This document shows, one piece after another, positions 17,123 to 25,311 of a DNA stretch of 64,000 nt; the stretch's first letter is position 1; the number at the start of each line of letters is the position of its first letter. The stretch comes from Bradyrhizobium sp. BR 10289. GTDB lineage: Bacteria > Pseudomonadota > Alphaproteobacteria > Rhizobiales > Xanthobacteraceae. The DNA lies in the NCBI RefSeq assembly GCF_019455385.1, contig NZ_JACOFR010000004.1, positions 62,001-126,000 of the forward strand, in the 5' to 3' direction. The notes under the pieces were generated by a model. The model saw only the letters and a list, made by a program, of their open reading frames with translations. It was not told where the DNA came from and ran no database searches. The position numbers and the translations under genes were made by a program.

Positions 17123-18097
17123 ATGAAACAGAAACTGGGCTATTTGGCAGTACCGCTATTGATAGCGGCCGCATTCGCGACGCAGGCGCGCGCCGACGGC
17201 GAGACCATCGCCGTCTTCACCAAGAACCAGACCAACCCGTTCTTCCAGACGGTGCGGGTCGGTGCCGACAACATGGCGAAGGCGCTGAATGCGAAGACGC
17301 TGCAGTACATCCCGACCAAGCCGGACTCGATCCCCGAGCAGCTCAGCCAGATCGAAGACGTCGTGGTGAAGAAGCCGAGCGCGATCGTGTTCACGCCGGT
17401 TGACTACAAGGCGATGGTGCCGGGCGTCGAGAAGATCAACGAAGCCAAAATCCCCGTCGTCAACATCACCGACCGCTCGGCCGGCGGAAAATTCCTCTCC
17501 TTCGTCGGCGCTGACGATTACAGCCTGGGGCTCGAGACCGCGCGCTTCCTGCTCAAGACGCTCGGTGGCAAGGGCAACATCGTCATCATCGAGGGCGTCA
17601 AGGGCTCGCTGACCAATGTCGACCGGGTCCGCGGCTTCAACGACGCGCTCAAGGAGAATTCCGGCGCCAAGCTGCTGGCCTCGCAGCCCGGCAACTATCA
17701 GCGGCTCCAGGCGCTCCAGGTCATGGAGAATTTGATGCAGTCGAATTCGCAGATCGACGGCGTGCTCGCTGCCAACGACGCCATGGCGGTCGGCGCGATC
17801 GAGGCGCTCGACGGGGCCAACCGCAAGGCCCAGGTGATCGGCATCAACGGCACCAAGGAGGCGATCGACGCGATCAAGTCCGGCAAGCTGCTCGCCAGCG
17901 GCGACTATAACGGGTTTGCGCAAGGCTGCCTCGGCACCATGATGGCGATCCGCAGCTTGCGCAACCAGCCTGTCATCAGCGAGATCGTGCTGAAGCCGAC
18001 CGTCATCACCAAGGACAATTACCAGCCGTTCGACGTGCCGCTGGAGCAACGCACCTGCCCGACCTTCGAGGAAGCCGGCAAGCTCGGCGCCAAATAG
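17123..18097 (+). CDS. Periplasmic sugar-type (Peripla_BP_4) substrate-binding protein
   Basis: A 324-residue binding protein with a signal peptide ending at about QARA-DGETIAV, followed by the RbsB-like opening VFTKNQTNPFFQTVR and the hinge region VLAANDAMAVGAIEAL. The ATG at 17123 is preferred over the in-frame ATG at 17105 because GGAGG lies 5 nt upstream and the signal peptide starts there. It supplies ligand to the importer at 13639-17079. The binding-site residues do not tell me the ligand. Confidence 0.92.
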   Translation: MKQKLGYLAVPLLIAAAFATQARADGETIAVFTKNQTNPFFQTVRVGADNMAKALNAKTLQYIPTKPDSIPEQLSQIEDVVVKKPSAIVFTPVDYKAMVPGVEKINEAKIPVVNITDRSAGGKFLSFVGADDYSLGLETARFLLKTLGGKGNIVIIEGVKGSLTNVDRVRGFNDALKENSGAKLLASQPGNYQRLQALQVMENLMQSNSQIDGVLAANDAMAVGAIEALDGANRKAQVIGINGTKEAIDAIKSGKLLASGDYNGFAQGCLGTMMAIRSLRNQPVISEIVLKPTVITKDNYQPFDVPLEQRTCPTFEEAGKLGAK

Positions 18098-18119
18098 ACC
18101 AACTCGTCACGGCAAGCAC

Positions 18120-18143
18120 GGACGGCCGCCGTCGTGGCCGTCC
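18120..18143. other. Perfect inverted repeat (8-bp arms) between binding-protein and YciI genes
   Basis: GGACGGCC (18120-18127) and GGCCGTCC (18136-18143) flank an 8-nt loop in the 64-bp gap downstream of the binding-protein gene. No T-run follows, so it is more likely an RNA stem protecting the upstream mRNA end or partly attenuating than a strong terminator. Such stems often follow abundant binding-protein genes in ABC operons. Confidence 0.5.
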
Positions 18144-18161
18144 CAAGAAAATGGAGACACC

Positions 18162-18449
18162 ATGTTATTCGCAATTCATGCTGTGGACCGCGCCGGCGCA
18201 TTGCCGACCCGGCTTGCCAATTACGACGCCCACAAAGCCTTCCTGAGCGATACGTCCAGCTTTGGCGTCAAGATCGTGATGTCGGGGCCACTCGTCTCCG
18301 ACGACGGCCAGACCATGATCGGCAGCCTGTTTCTGATCGAAGCGCCCGGACGTAGCGAGGTCGAAGCCTTCAACCGTGCCGATCCTTTTGCTGCCGCCGG
18401 CATCTGGGACAAGGTCACGATCACCGGGTTCCTGCGCCGTCAGGGCTGA
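18162..18449 (+). CDS. YciI-family protein
   Basis: A 95-residue protein with the YciI pattern: N-terminal strand MLFAIHAVD, a helix with the conserved His (YDAHKAFL), MSGPLVSDDG, and the DPF-x3-GIW motif near residues 73-81. The family has a conserved His/Asp pair. It includes TftG, a dehydrochlorinase acting on 5-chlorohydroxyquinol in 2,4,5-T breakdown. Its presence in a hydroxyquinol operon makes a similar elimination or isomerisation role plausible, but it could equally be an accessory protein. Confidence 0.8.
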   Translation: MLFAIHAVDRAGALPTRLANYDAHKAFLSDTSSFGVKIVMSGPLVSDDGQTMIGSLFLIEAPGRSEVEAFNRADPFAAAGIWDKVTITGFLRRQG

Positions 18450-18483
18450 GCGGCACAACCGATCAGCTTCATTGCGATCTCGG

Positions 18484-19656
18484 TCAACCGGCGACGCGCA
18501 GGATCGGGCGATCGATGCTGCTGAGCGGCTTGCAGCCGGTCTCCGTGACCACGACAGTCTCGCTGACGCCCACTGTGAATTGACCAAAATCCCGCATCGC
18601 GACCGGCAGATGGAACGTCATACCCGGCCGCAGCTCGGTGGTCACGCCGGTATAAAGGCTGAGCACGCCGCCCTCGCCCCAATCGGGCGCGAAGGCGATG
18701 CCGATGCTGTAGCCGACCCGCTTCTTGAAGTTCTCGGTGTAGCCGGCGCGGTCGATGACCCGCTGGCAGGCCAGATGCGGCGCTTCACAGAGCGCACCCG
18801 GCTTGATCGCCGCGAGCGCCGCGGCAAGGCCGTCCTGACAAGTCTTCTCCATATCGATCGCGCGCTGCGGCATGGTCCCGAGCCAGGCGCTGCGCATCAG
18901 TGCCGCGTGGTAGCGGTCGTGACTTGCCGCCATTTCCAGGAACGCAGGATCATTGGCTCCGATCCGTCCGCGCCGCCAGGTGCCGTGCGGCACGCCGGAG
19001 CGGCGACCGACCGAGACCAGCGGCTCCATGCCGACATATTCGGAGCCGGCGGCGATCGACGTTCCCACCATGGCGGAGACGAGATCGTTCTCGCTCGCGC
19101 CGAGCTTGACCGCGGCGAGACCTGCGCGCATGCCGGCCTCCACATAGGACGCGGCGGTGGCGATCTTCTCGAGCTCGGCCGCCGACTTCACGATCCGAAG
19201 CTGCTCGATGATCCCAGCCCCGTCGTGAAGCGTCCCAAGCTGGCCCTGGAGCGCTTCATAGGTCGCCACCGGCAAGAACCAGCCGCGCTTGTCGATCGCG
19301 ATGCGCTTCGATGCCCAGCCGCGATCCCTGATGAGATTGACCAGGAAGTTCACCGGCTGATCGCCATCCTGGTAGACTTGAGCATTGGCGATGAACGTGT
19401 TGGCGATGAAGTTGAAATATTCGAGCTGCCGGACGACGAAGGCCGGCTCGCCCTCGACCGGCAGGACCAGCGCCTGAAACGTGTAGTAGCCCGGCGTCTG
19501 CTGCCCCGTCAGGTAGAAGATGTTTTCGGGCCCTGTGACAATCAGGACATCGATGCCGGCCTTGGCAAGCAGCGCGCGGGCGCGCGCGACCCGTCCATCA
19601 TATTCCTGCTTGGGGAAAGCCGATTCAGAGCCCTGCTGGACGGCGTCGCTAGTCAT
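18484..19656 (-). CDS. Creatinase/ectoine-hydrolase-like pita-bread protein (M24 fold, metal site lost)
   Basis: A 390-residue protein with an N-terminal creatinase domain (ILIVTG-type segment VLIVTGPENIFYLTG) and a C-terminal pita-bread domain. The five metal ligands of aminopeptidase P are mostly absent. The region normally holding two Asp reads DPAFLEMAASHDRYHAALMRS, the metal His position is Tyr in VGYSIG, and the first Glu is Pro in GMTFHLPVAM. GYSIGIAFAPDWGE closely resembles ectoine hydrolase. This suggests a metal-independent C-N hydrolase. The ATG at 19656 is chosen because upstream frame sequence is out-of-frame coding; it overlaps the next gene by 8 nt. Confidence 0.85.
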   Translation of the reverse strand: MTSDAVQQGSESAFPKQEYDGRVARARALLAKAGIDVLIVTGPENIFYLTGQQTPGYYTFQALVLPVEGEPAFVVRQLEYFNFIANTFIANAQVYQDGDQPVNFLVNLIRDRGWASKRIAIDKRGWFLPVATYEALQGQLGTLHDGAGIIEQLRIVKSAAELEKIATAASYVEAGMRAGLAAVKLGASENDLVSAMVGTSIAAGSEYVGMEPLVSVGRRSGVPHGTWRRGRIGANDPAFLEMAASHDRYHAALMRSAWLGTMPQRAIDMEKTCQDGLAAALAAIKPGALCEAPHLACQRVIDRAGYTENFKKRVGYSIGIAFAPDWGEGGVLSLYTGVTTELRPGMTFHLPVAMRDFGQFTVGVSETVVVTETGCKPLSSIDRPILRVAG

Positions 19657-20749
19657 ATCTGTAGTCTCCGATGAGTTTTGTGCTGGCGGCGTCGAACTTG
19701 ACGCCAAGGCCGGGCGCGCGCTCCGCATGGACGGCCCCGCCGGTGTAGGAGATGCCCGAAACCGGATCGTTGACGAGACCGTCGGCACCATAGAGCTCGG
19801 CGAATTCAGGGTTGGTCGCGCAGGCGACATGCAGCGCCGCCGCGGTGGCAGCGGCCCCTTCGTTCATCTGACCGATCATGAAGGGCACCCCGGCTTCGGA
19901 GAGTTTTCGCGCGGCCGCTACGGTCGGCGCGATGCCGCCAAGCTTGACGAGCTTGAGGTGCACAAACACCCGCCCACGATATCCGCACGCTCGTTCGATA
20001 TCGTCGGTCGAGGCGATGCTCTCGTCGAGCATCACGGCAACAGGACTCTTCCGCGCGAGCTCTTCGACGCCGGCCCAGTCGCCGGCAGGCACCGGCTGCT
20101 CGACATAAGCAAGATCATACTCGGCGAGCGCCTCGAGCCTCCACAGCGCTTCATCGGCCGCCCAGCGTCCATTCGCGTCAGCGGCAATCTTCACCCGGCT
20201 GCCGAAGCGCGCACGCAGCGCCGCGACACGGCGGAGATCCTCGGAAAAATCGCCGACGGCGATGCGCACCTTGAGATCCCGAAAGCCGCGATCGACATAG
20301 GCCTGCGCCTTTGCGAGGAAGTCTTCGTGCGAGGACCAGAACAAGGTCTGGTTGGTCTGGCGCGTCACATCCCCGTCCGGCGCTCCGAGCCAGGCGGCGA
20401 CGGTCTTGCGCTCGCGGCGCACGACCAGATCATGCAAGGCGCAATCGATCAGCGTACGAACCGGCGCGATGTAGGACGCCTCCCGGAGCGTCATCATCGC
20501 AATCAGGTCGAGCGGATCGCGCCGCCAGTCGACCTCGCGGACGGCTGCGACGACGGAGTCCACCACCGTTTTCTGGTCATAGCCGTTAAGATAAGCGACG
20601 TTGGCCCGTACTTCACCGACGCCGACCGTCTCGCCGTCGTCGAGCCGCAGGTAGATTTCCGCCAAAGACGGAATGCTCCCGGACGAAGCCGTGTGCAGGA
20701 CGAGCCCACCGCCATAGTGCAGGTCAGCGAGGTGCAGTGAAACGCGCAA
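19649..20749 (-). CDS. Mandelate racemase/muconate lactonizing enzyme-family protein
   Basis: A 366-residue enolase-superfamily enzyme. The barrel motifs are visible in order: RDLKVRIAVGD (a KxR where many members have KxK), AADANGRW (Asp ligand), AYVEQPVP (Glu ligand), VMLDESIAS (Asp ligand) and VHLKLVKLGG (Lys acid/base). Both general bases for 1,1-proton transfer are therefore present, favouring an epimerase or racemase over a dehydratase. Together with the M20 and M24-like neighbours it may invert a chiral amino-acid derivative. The substrate is unknown. Confidence 0.85.
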   Translation of the reverse strand: MRVSLHLADLHYGGGLVLHTASSGSIPSLAEIYLRLDDGETVGVGEVRANVAYLNGYDQKTVVDSVVAAVREVDWRRDPLDLIAMMTLREASYIAPVRTLIDCALHDLVVRRERKTVAAWLGAPDGDVTRQTNQTLFWSSHEDFLAKAQAYVDRGFRDLKVRIAVGDFSEDLRRVAALRARFGSRVKIAADANGRWAADEALWRLEALAEYDLAYVEQPVPAGDWAGVEELARKSPVAVMLDESIASTDDIERACGYRGRVFVHLKLVKLGGIAPTVAAARKLSEAGVPFMIGQMNEGAAATAAALHVACATNPEFAELYGADGLVNDPVSGISYTGGAVHAERAPGLGVKFDAASTKLIGDYRYD

Positions 20750-20759
20750 ACGTCCGCCC

Positions 20760-21917
20760 CTAGTTGCGCAGCATGGCTTTGGCCACGTCGCGATAGATCA
20801 GGCTCGCGGTGATGAACTCGTCGACCGGCACGAATTCGTCGGGCTTGTGGGCGACGGCGAGATCGCCCGGACCGATCACAACTCCCTGCGCGCCGATACC
20901 GGTGAAATGCACGAGATCGCAGGCGCCTTGGAAGCCGAACGGGCCCGGCTTTGTCACACCGTTGGCGCGGCTGGCTGCAAGGCTCGCCTGCACGATCGAA
21001 CTGTCCTCCGCCGTTTCCGTTGCCCCGCCCGTCGTCGCCCTGTAGTCGATAACCTCGGCGCGCACACCGAAGCGTTTGCGCGCAACCTTGAGAAGCTCGC
21101 CGATCTCGCGCTTCACCGCCGCCTCATCCTCTCCCGGCACCATCCGCCGATCGAGCAGAAGGTCGCAGGCGCCGGGCAGCACGTTGTCAGCATGGCCGCC
21201 GTTGATTCTCGTCACCGTCAAACTGGCGGCGCCGACCAGCGCATGGCTGCGATGACGGACGACCTTGTCGTGGTGCTCGGCGACAAGACCCAGCAATTCG
21301 CCAGCCCGGTAAATCGCGTTCTCGCCGAGATGCGGCGTGCCGGAATGCGCGGAGACGCCGTACACCCGCACGACCGGCCGCAGACTGCCCTTGTGCGCAG
21401 AGAAGACGGCATTCGAAGTCGGCTCGCCGACCACCGCCGCGTCGATCCGGGGATGGCCGGCGGCGTAGAATTTGGCGCCCTCGCTGGCGATTTCCTCGTC
21501 CGCGACGAAGACGCCAAGCAACGTGCCCGACCAGGCCGTGCGGTCTGCCGCGAGCATTCGCATGGACTCCAGCATCGCGGCCAGCGGCCCCTTGCAGTCG
21601 CAGGCGCCGCGGCCATAGAGCCGGCCGTCCTTCTCGGTCAAAGCAAAGGGATCGGAGGACCAGCCTTCCCCACCGGGCACGACATCCATATGGGTATTGA
21701 ATGCGAATACCGGGCCGGCGCCGTTCTCGAGCCGCGACACGACGTTGACCCGTCCCGGCTTATACTCCTGCAACGCAACGTCGAAACCGGAACTCGCCAA
21801 CAGGTCGCGCAGATATTGCGCAGCCGGAGCCTCGTGACCAGGAGGGTTCTGCGTATCGATTGCAATGAGCCTTTCGAGCTCGCGCTTCATGCGGGCGACA
21901 TCGGGAGAAGTAGACAT
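20760..21917 (-). CDS. M20-family (ArgE/DapE-type) amidohydrolase/deacylase
   Basis: A 385-residue zinc amidohydrolase with all expected motifs: FNTHMDVVP (His, Asp), GRGACDCKG (bridging Asp), VADEEIASEG (catalytic and metal Glu), VVGEPTSN, and GVSAHSGTPH in the lid domain. Members remove N-acyl groups from amino acids or hydrolyse small amides. The active site looks intact, unlike the M20 at 32412. It lies 22 bp downstream of the ABC ATPase stop in transcription order and 10 bp before the enolase-superfamily gene. Confidence 0.88.
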   Translation of the reverse strand: MSTSPDVARMKRELERLIAIDTQNPPGHEAPAAQYLRDLLASSGFDVALQEYKPGRVNVVSRLENGAGPVFAFNTHMDVVPGGEGWSSDPFALTEKDGRLYGRGACDCKGPLAAMLESMRMLAADRTAWSGTLLGVFVADEEIASEGAKFYAAGHPRIDAAVVGEPTSNAVFSAHKGSLRPVVRVYGVSAHSGTPHLGENAIYRAGELLGLVAEHHDKVVRHRSHALVGAASLTVTRINGGHADNVLPGACDLLLDRRMVPGEDEAAVKREIGELLKVARKRFGVRAEVIDYRATTGGATETAEDSSIVQASLAASRANGVTKPGPFGFQGACDLVHFTGIGAQGVVIGPGDLAVAHKPDEFVPVDEFITASLIYRDVAKAMLRN

Positions 21918-21938
21918 GACGGGCTCCGGATATCGGGG

Positions 21939-22673
21939 TCAGTGAAGGATCTGATCGAGGAAGCGGCGTGCCCGGTCGTTGACCGCGCCGCCAAAGAACT
22001 GGTCGCTCGGAGCGCTCTCGATGATCTCGCCCTGCTCCATGAACACGATCCGGTCGGCGGCACGCCTGGCGAAGCCCATCTCGTGGGTGACCACGATGCT
22101 CGTCATGCCTTCGGCACTGAGGGTTGCCATGACATCGAGCACTTCGCGGATCATTTCCGGATCGAGCGCAGAGGTCGGCTCATCGTACAGCATCAGCTTG
22201 GGCCGCATCGCGAGAGCGCGCGCAATGGCAACACGCTGCTGCTGGCCGCCGGACAGCTCGTCCGGAAAGGCGTCCGCCTTCTCGGGGATCTGCACCTTGC
22301 GCAGGAGGTCAACCGCGATGTCATGGGCATCGGCACGGCTCATGCCGAGAATCTTCACCGGTGCCAGCATGACGTTCTCGGCCGCTGAGAGGTGAGCGAA
22401 CAGCTCGAAGTTCTGGAACACCATGCCGATCTGCCGGCGCAGCAGATGCGCGGTGCGGCGGGCACGGGTGATGTTCTCGCCCTCGAAGAAGATGTCGCCG
22501 CTATCGACCGTCTCCAGCAGGTTGACACAGCGCAGCAGCGTCGACTTGCCGGACCCCGACGGCCCGATCACGACGAGCGTCTCCGACGGGTCGACCGTCA
22601 GCGTGCAGGTCTTCAGGACCTGCGTCGCACCAAAGCTCTTGTTGATGCCGACGATTTCGAGAAGATGGTGCAT
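21939..22673 (-). CDS. Polar amino acid-type ABC transporter ATP-binding protein (GlnQ/HisP-like)
   Basis: A 244-residue ATPase: Walker [11 protein letters not shown]-loop [13 protein letters not shown], signature [15 protein letters not shown], Walker [15 protein letters not shown] and the switch His in VVTHEMGF. The PAAT-family features are all present. The ATG at 22673 ([15 protein letters not shown]) is the correct start; the frame is open much further upstream but only as an artefact across the permease. It follows the permease stop by 5 nt. Confidence 0.92.
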   Translation of the reverse strand: MHHLLEIVGINKSFGATQVLKTCTLTVDPSETLVVIGPSGSGKSTLLRCVNLLETVDSGDIFFEGENITRARRTAHLLRRQIGMVFQNFELFAHLSAAENVMLAPVKILGMSRADAHDIAVDLLRKVQIPEKADAFPDELSGGQQQRVAIARALAMRPKLMLYDEPTSALDPEMIREVLDVMATLSAEGMTSIVVTHEMGFARRAADRIVFMEQGEIIESAPSDQFFGGAVNDRARRFLDQILH

Positions 22674-22678
22674 GCGCA

Positions 22679-23404
22679 CTACCGGACCGCCAGCGCCTTT
22701 GACGTTCCGAGCATCCGCTCGGTCAGCGAAAGCCGCCGCATCCGTTGCCGCTTCTTGGGATCGAGTACGATCTCCAGCAGCGTTTGCAGGCCCATGAAGG
22801 CCGTGGTCATCGCGAGATAATAGATGCCGGCGGCGGTCAACGCCTCGAAATAGCGAAAGTCGGCGCTCGCTGTCTGGTTCGCGACCAGCAGCAGCTCCTC
22901 CACGGCAATCACCGAAACCAGCGCGCTGAGCTTCAGCATGCCGATCATCTGATTGCCGATCGGCGGCAGCACGATCCGCGCTGCCTGGGGAATCACCACG
23001 TAGCGCATCATCTCTGTTCGAGTCATGCCGAGCGCGAGACCGGCCGTGCGTTGGCCCTTCCTCACCGCCTGAAGCCCCGATCGCAGGATCTCCGCCATGT
23101 AGGCGCCCTCGTTCAGCGACAATGCCAGCACCGCGCACACGAAGGCCGAGAGCCTGATGCCGAACGACGGCAGCACGTTGTAGATGAAGATGATCTGAAA
23201 CAGCACGGGCGTGCCGCGGAACAGCCAGAGATAGGCCAGCGTCACGACGGTACCGAGCCGGGTCTGGCTCTCCTGGATCAAGGCGAGCACGAGCCCGATC
23301 AGGACGCCGAAGACGAGCGAGGCGATCGTGAGCAGCAGCGTCATTTCCGCGCCGTGCACGAAGTTCGGCGAGGTCAAATACTTCAGGACGAGCTCGATCG
23401 ACAC
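22679..23404 (-). CDS. Polar amino acid-type ABC transporter permease
   Basis: A 241-residue membrane protein of the HisM/GlnP group: an N-terminal amphipathic segment, about five membrane helices and the EAA-type loop (RSGLQAVRKGQRTAGLALG). Only one permease gene is present, so the importer is probably a permease homodimer. It is translated between the binding protein and the ATPase. Confidence 0.9.
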   Translation of the reverse strand: MSIELVLKYLTSPNFVHGAEMTLLLTIASLVFGVLIGLVLALIQESQTRLGTVVTLAYLWLFRGTPVLFQIIFIYNVLPSFGIRLSAFVCAVLALSLNEGAYMAEILRSGLQAVRKGQRTAGLALGMTRTEMMRYVVIPQAARIVLPPIGNQMIGMLKLSALVSVIAVEELLLVANQTASADFRYFEALTAAGIYYLAMTTAFMGLQTLLEIVLDPKKRQRMRRLSLTERMLGTSKALAVR

Positions 23405-23416
23405 CTAAGCGCTCCC

Positions 23417-24226
23417 TTAGTCGAACAGCGACACCGACGCAGGAAATTTCCAGGTTTCGATCAGCTTCCTGTAGGAGCCGTCGGCGACGATATCCTTCAA
23501 CGCGGCCTCGACCGCGGATTTCATCGCGATGTCGCCCTTGCGCACTGCGATGCCGATCTGGGTGTTGGCTTCGAACTCCGGTCCGGTCACGGCGTAGACA
23601 CCCGGCACCTTGTCCATCAGCTCGACCGCGCCCGGCGTGGCAACGAACAGGGCATCTGCCCGCCCCTGCCGAAGCGTCAGCGCCGAATCCTGCGCGGTCG
23701 GGAGCGTCATCACATTGACGGCGGCGAGCCCCTTGTCGCGGCAACGCTTGTCGTCCTGCCGCGCGTAGGTTTCCTGGATGCCAGCGAGCGTGACGGCGAT
23801 AGTCTTGCCGCACAGGGAATCGTCGCGACCGGTGATCTTGGCGGGGTTGCCCGCCTGCACCAGAACGAGCGTGCCGATCTTGAGATAGGGAACGAAGTCG
23901 ACCTGGGCCGCGCGCTGCTCGTTGATGTACATCGCCGAGTTGATGATGTCGGCGCGACCGCCCTGCAGCGCGACGATCAGCCCCTTGAACTCCATGTTCA
24001 TGGGCTTGGCCTCGACACCGAGCTTCTTGCTCAGGAAGCCGATCATGTCGATGTCGAAGCCGGAGAGCTTGCCGTCCTTCTGAAACTCGAACGGTGCGAA
24101 GGTGCCGGCAACGCCGTAGGTCAGCGCGCCCTTCTCGACCAGCGTGGCCGACGAGAGATCCGCAGCCAACACCGACCCGGACAAGCAAAGCGACAGGATT
24201 CCGCAGGCAAGGCGCAAACGAGACAT
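23417..24226 (-). CDS. Family-3 extracellular solute-binding protein
   Basis: A 269-residue protein. The signal peptide ends near SVLAADLSS, and the mature domain has the family pattern LTYGVAGTFAPFEF, LSGFDIDMIGFLSKKLG and ALQGGRADIINSAM. The ATG at 24226 is chosen because AGGGG lies upstream and the signal peptide begins there; an in-frame ATG at 24295 would add a non-signal extension that crosses the predicted promoter. It delivers the ligand of the 21.9-24.2 kb importer. The overall locus suggests an amino-acid derivative. Confidence 0.9.
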   Translation of the reverse strand: MSRLRLACGILSLCLSGSVLAADLSSATLVEKGALTYGVAGTFAPFEFQKDGKLSGFDIDMIGFLSKKLGVEAKPMNMEFKGLIVALQGGRADIINSAMYINEQRAAQVDFVPYLKIGTLVLVQAGNPAKITGRDDSLCGKTIAVTLAGIQETYARQDDKRCRDKGLAAVNVMTLPTAQDSALTLRQGRADALFVATPGAVELMDKVPGVYAVTGPEFEANTQIGIAVRKGDIAMKSAVEAALKDIVADGSYRKLIETWKFPASVSLFD

Positions 24227-24246
24227 GGGGATACCCCTGTGGCTTG

Positions 24247-24295
24247 ATTGTTTTATTGTTGAATAATATACAATCATTGTCGTGTTTGAGGTCAA
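24247..24295 (-). promoter_or_regulatory. Promoter and ATTGT-repeat operator array of the 24.2-kb importer operon
   Basis: On the minus strand TTGACC (24290-24295) is followed after 19 nt by TATATT (24265-24270). Four copies of the pentamer ATTGT or its complement overlap the -10 and start region: 24247-24251, 24255-24259, 24270-24274 (inverted) and 24276-24280. The last two form the perfect palindrome ACAAT-C-ATTGT. The tract is strikingly AT-rich for this genome. TTGT/ACAA half-sites are typical for GntR-FCD repressors, and the gene for one begins at 24417. The promoter spacing is longer than ideal. Confidence 0.55.
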
Positions 24296-24416
24296 GCCTG
24301 ATCGGCGAGCAATTGCTGGCTAAGCTTTAGTCAGGATAGGTTTCGACCTGGAACGTAGCGAAGCCATTGTACCGTAAGTTTCAACTCGTACTCAGGACAG
24401 ATGCCAGAGCCCCGCC

Positions 24417-25307
24417 ATGGCGCGGTCAACCCAACAAACCCGCTTCCGCCTCGCCAACCAGATTCTGGATGTCATCAGGGACGCCAAGCTGGGGCCCGGC
24501 CATCATTTGCGCGAGCAGCAGCTCGCCGATCTGATCGGCGTCTCGCGGACCCCGATCAGGTCGGCGCTGGACCTGCTTGCCGAGCGCGGCATCGTCGAGA
24601 CGCGGAAGAACCATGGCTTCTTCCTGCGGAGGCCTTTCGATACGCTGCATCATATCGAGATCGAGGTTCCGTCGACGGCCGAAGAGAAGCTTTACGCGAG
24701 GCTGGTTCGCGACCGGCTCGAGCATCGTATTCCCAACTCCATCACCCAGAGCGAGATCGCGCGCCGCTACGACGTGGACCGTATCGCGCTGGCGCGCACC
24801 CTCTCCCGTCTTGCCGAAGACGGCCTGATCGCACGCAAGCAAGGGCATGGCTGGACGTTCCTGCCGACGCTCGACTCCCTCGTCTCGCTGCGCGCCAGCT
24901 ATGAATTCCGACTGACGATCGAGCCCTCGGCGTTTCTGCTGGCGACGTTCAAGCCAGATCCCGCCGCCATCGAACGGATGCGCCTGCAACACCTTTATCT
25001 GGCCTCGCACCCCGACATCTCATCCGTCTCCAGCACGCAATTATTCGAGACCGATGCGGCATTTCACGAAATGTGCGCCGAGTTCTGCGGCAACGCATTT
25101 TTCGCCCAGGCGGTTCAATACCAGAACAGGCTGCGGCGCCTGCTCGAGTACGGCAGCTATTTCGATGGCCGCCGTGTTCGCGAATGGTGCCGTGAACATC
25201 TCGCTATCATCGAATCCATCGCGGCAGGTAATCTGATCGAGGCCTCGACTCGCATGCGCGCGCATCTGGAGCAGGCTTTTGCCTCCGCGCAAGCCGCGGC
25301 GCGCTGA
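24417..25307 (+). CDS. GntR-family regulator with two winged-helix domains and FCD effector domain
   Basis: A 296-residue protein, about 60 residues longer than a normal GntR-FCD regulator. Residues 10-70 form the standard GntR winged helix (LREQQLADLIGVSRTPIRSALDLL, spread over 31-54). A second winged helix follows at about 88-150 (ITQSEIARRYDVDRIALART and LAEDGLIARKQGHGWTF). The C-terminal helical bundle keeps the FCD metal ligands D213, H217, H261 and H283. It is divergent from the importer/creatinase-like operon, which it probably represses through the ATTGT array. Ligand unknown. Confidence 0.88.
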   Translation: MARSTQQTRFRLANQILDVIRDAKLGPGHHLREQQLADLIGVSRTPIRSALDLLAERGIVETRKNHGFFLRRPFDTLHHIEIEVPSTAEEKLYARLVRDRLEHRIPNSITQSEIARRYDVDRIALARTLSRLAEDGLIARKQGHGWTFLPTLDSLVSLRASYEFRLTIEPSAFLLATFKPDPAAIERMRLQHLYLASHPDISSVSSTQLFETDAAFHEMCAEFCGNAFFAQAVQYQNRLRRLLEYGSYFDGRRVREWCREHLAIIESIAAGNLIEASTRMRAHLEQAFASAQAAAR

Positions 25308-25311
25308 TCCG

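Noticed and set aside
13639..18097. Ribose uptake operon
   Set aside because: Family resemblance only; the operon is devoted to aromatic cleavage and has no ribokinase or sugar enzyme.
18484..19656. Active Xaa-Pro aminopeptidase
   Set aside because: Four of the five M24 metal ligands are substituted, so a metallo-aminopeptidase role is unlikely.
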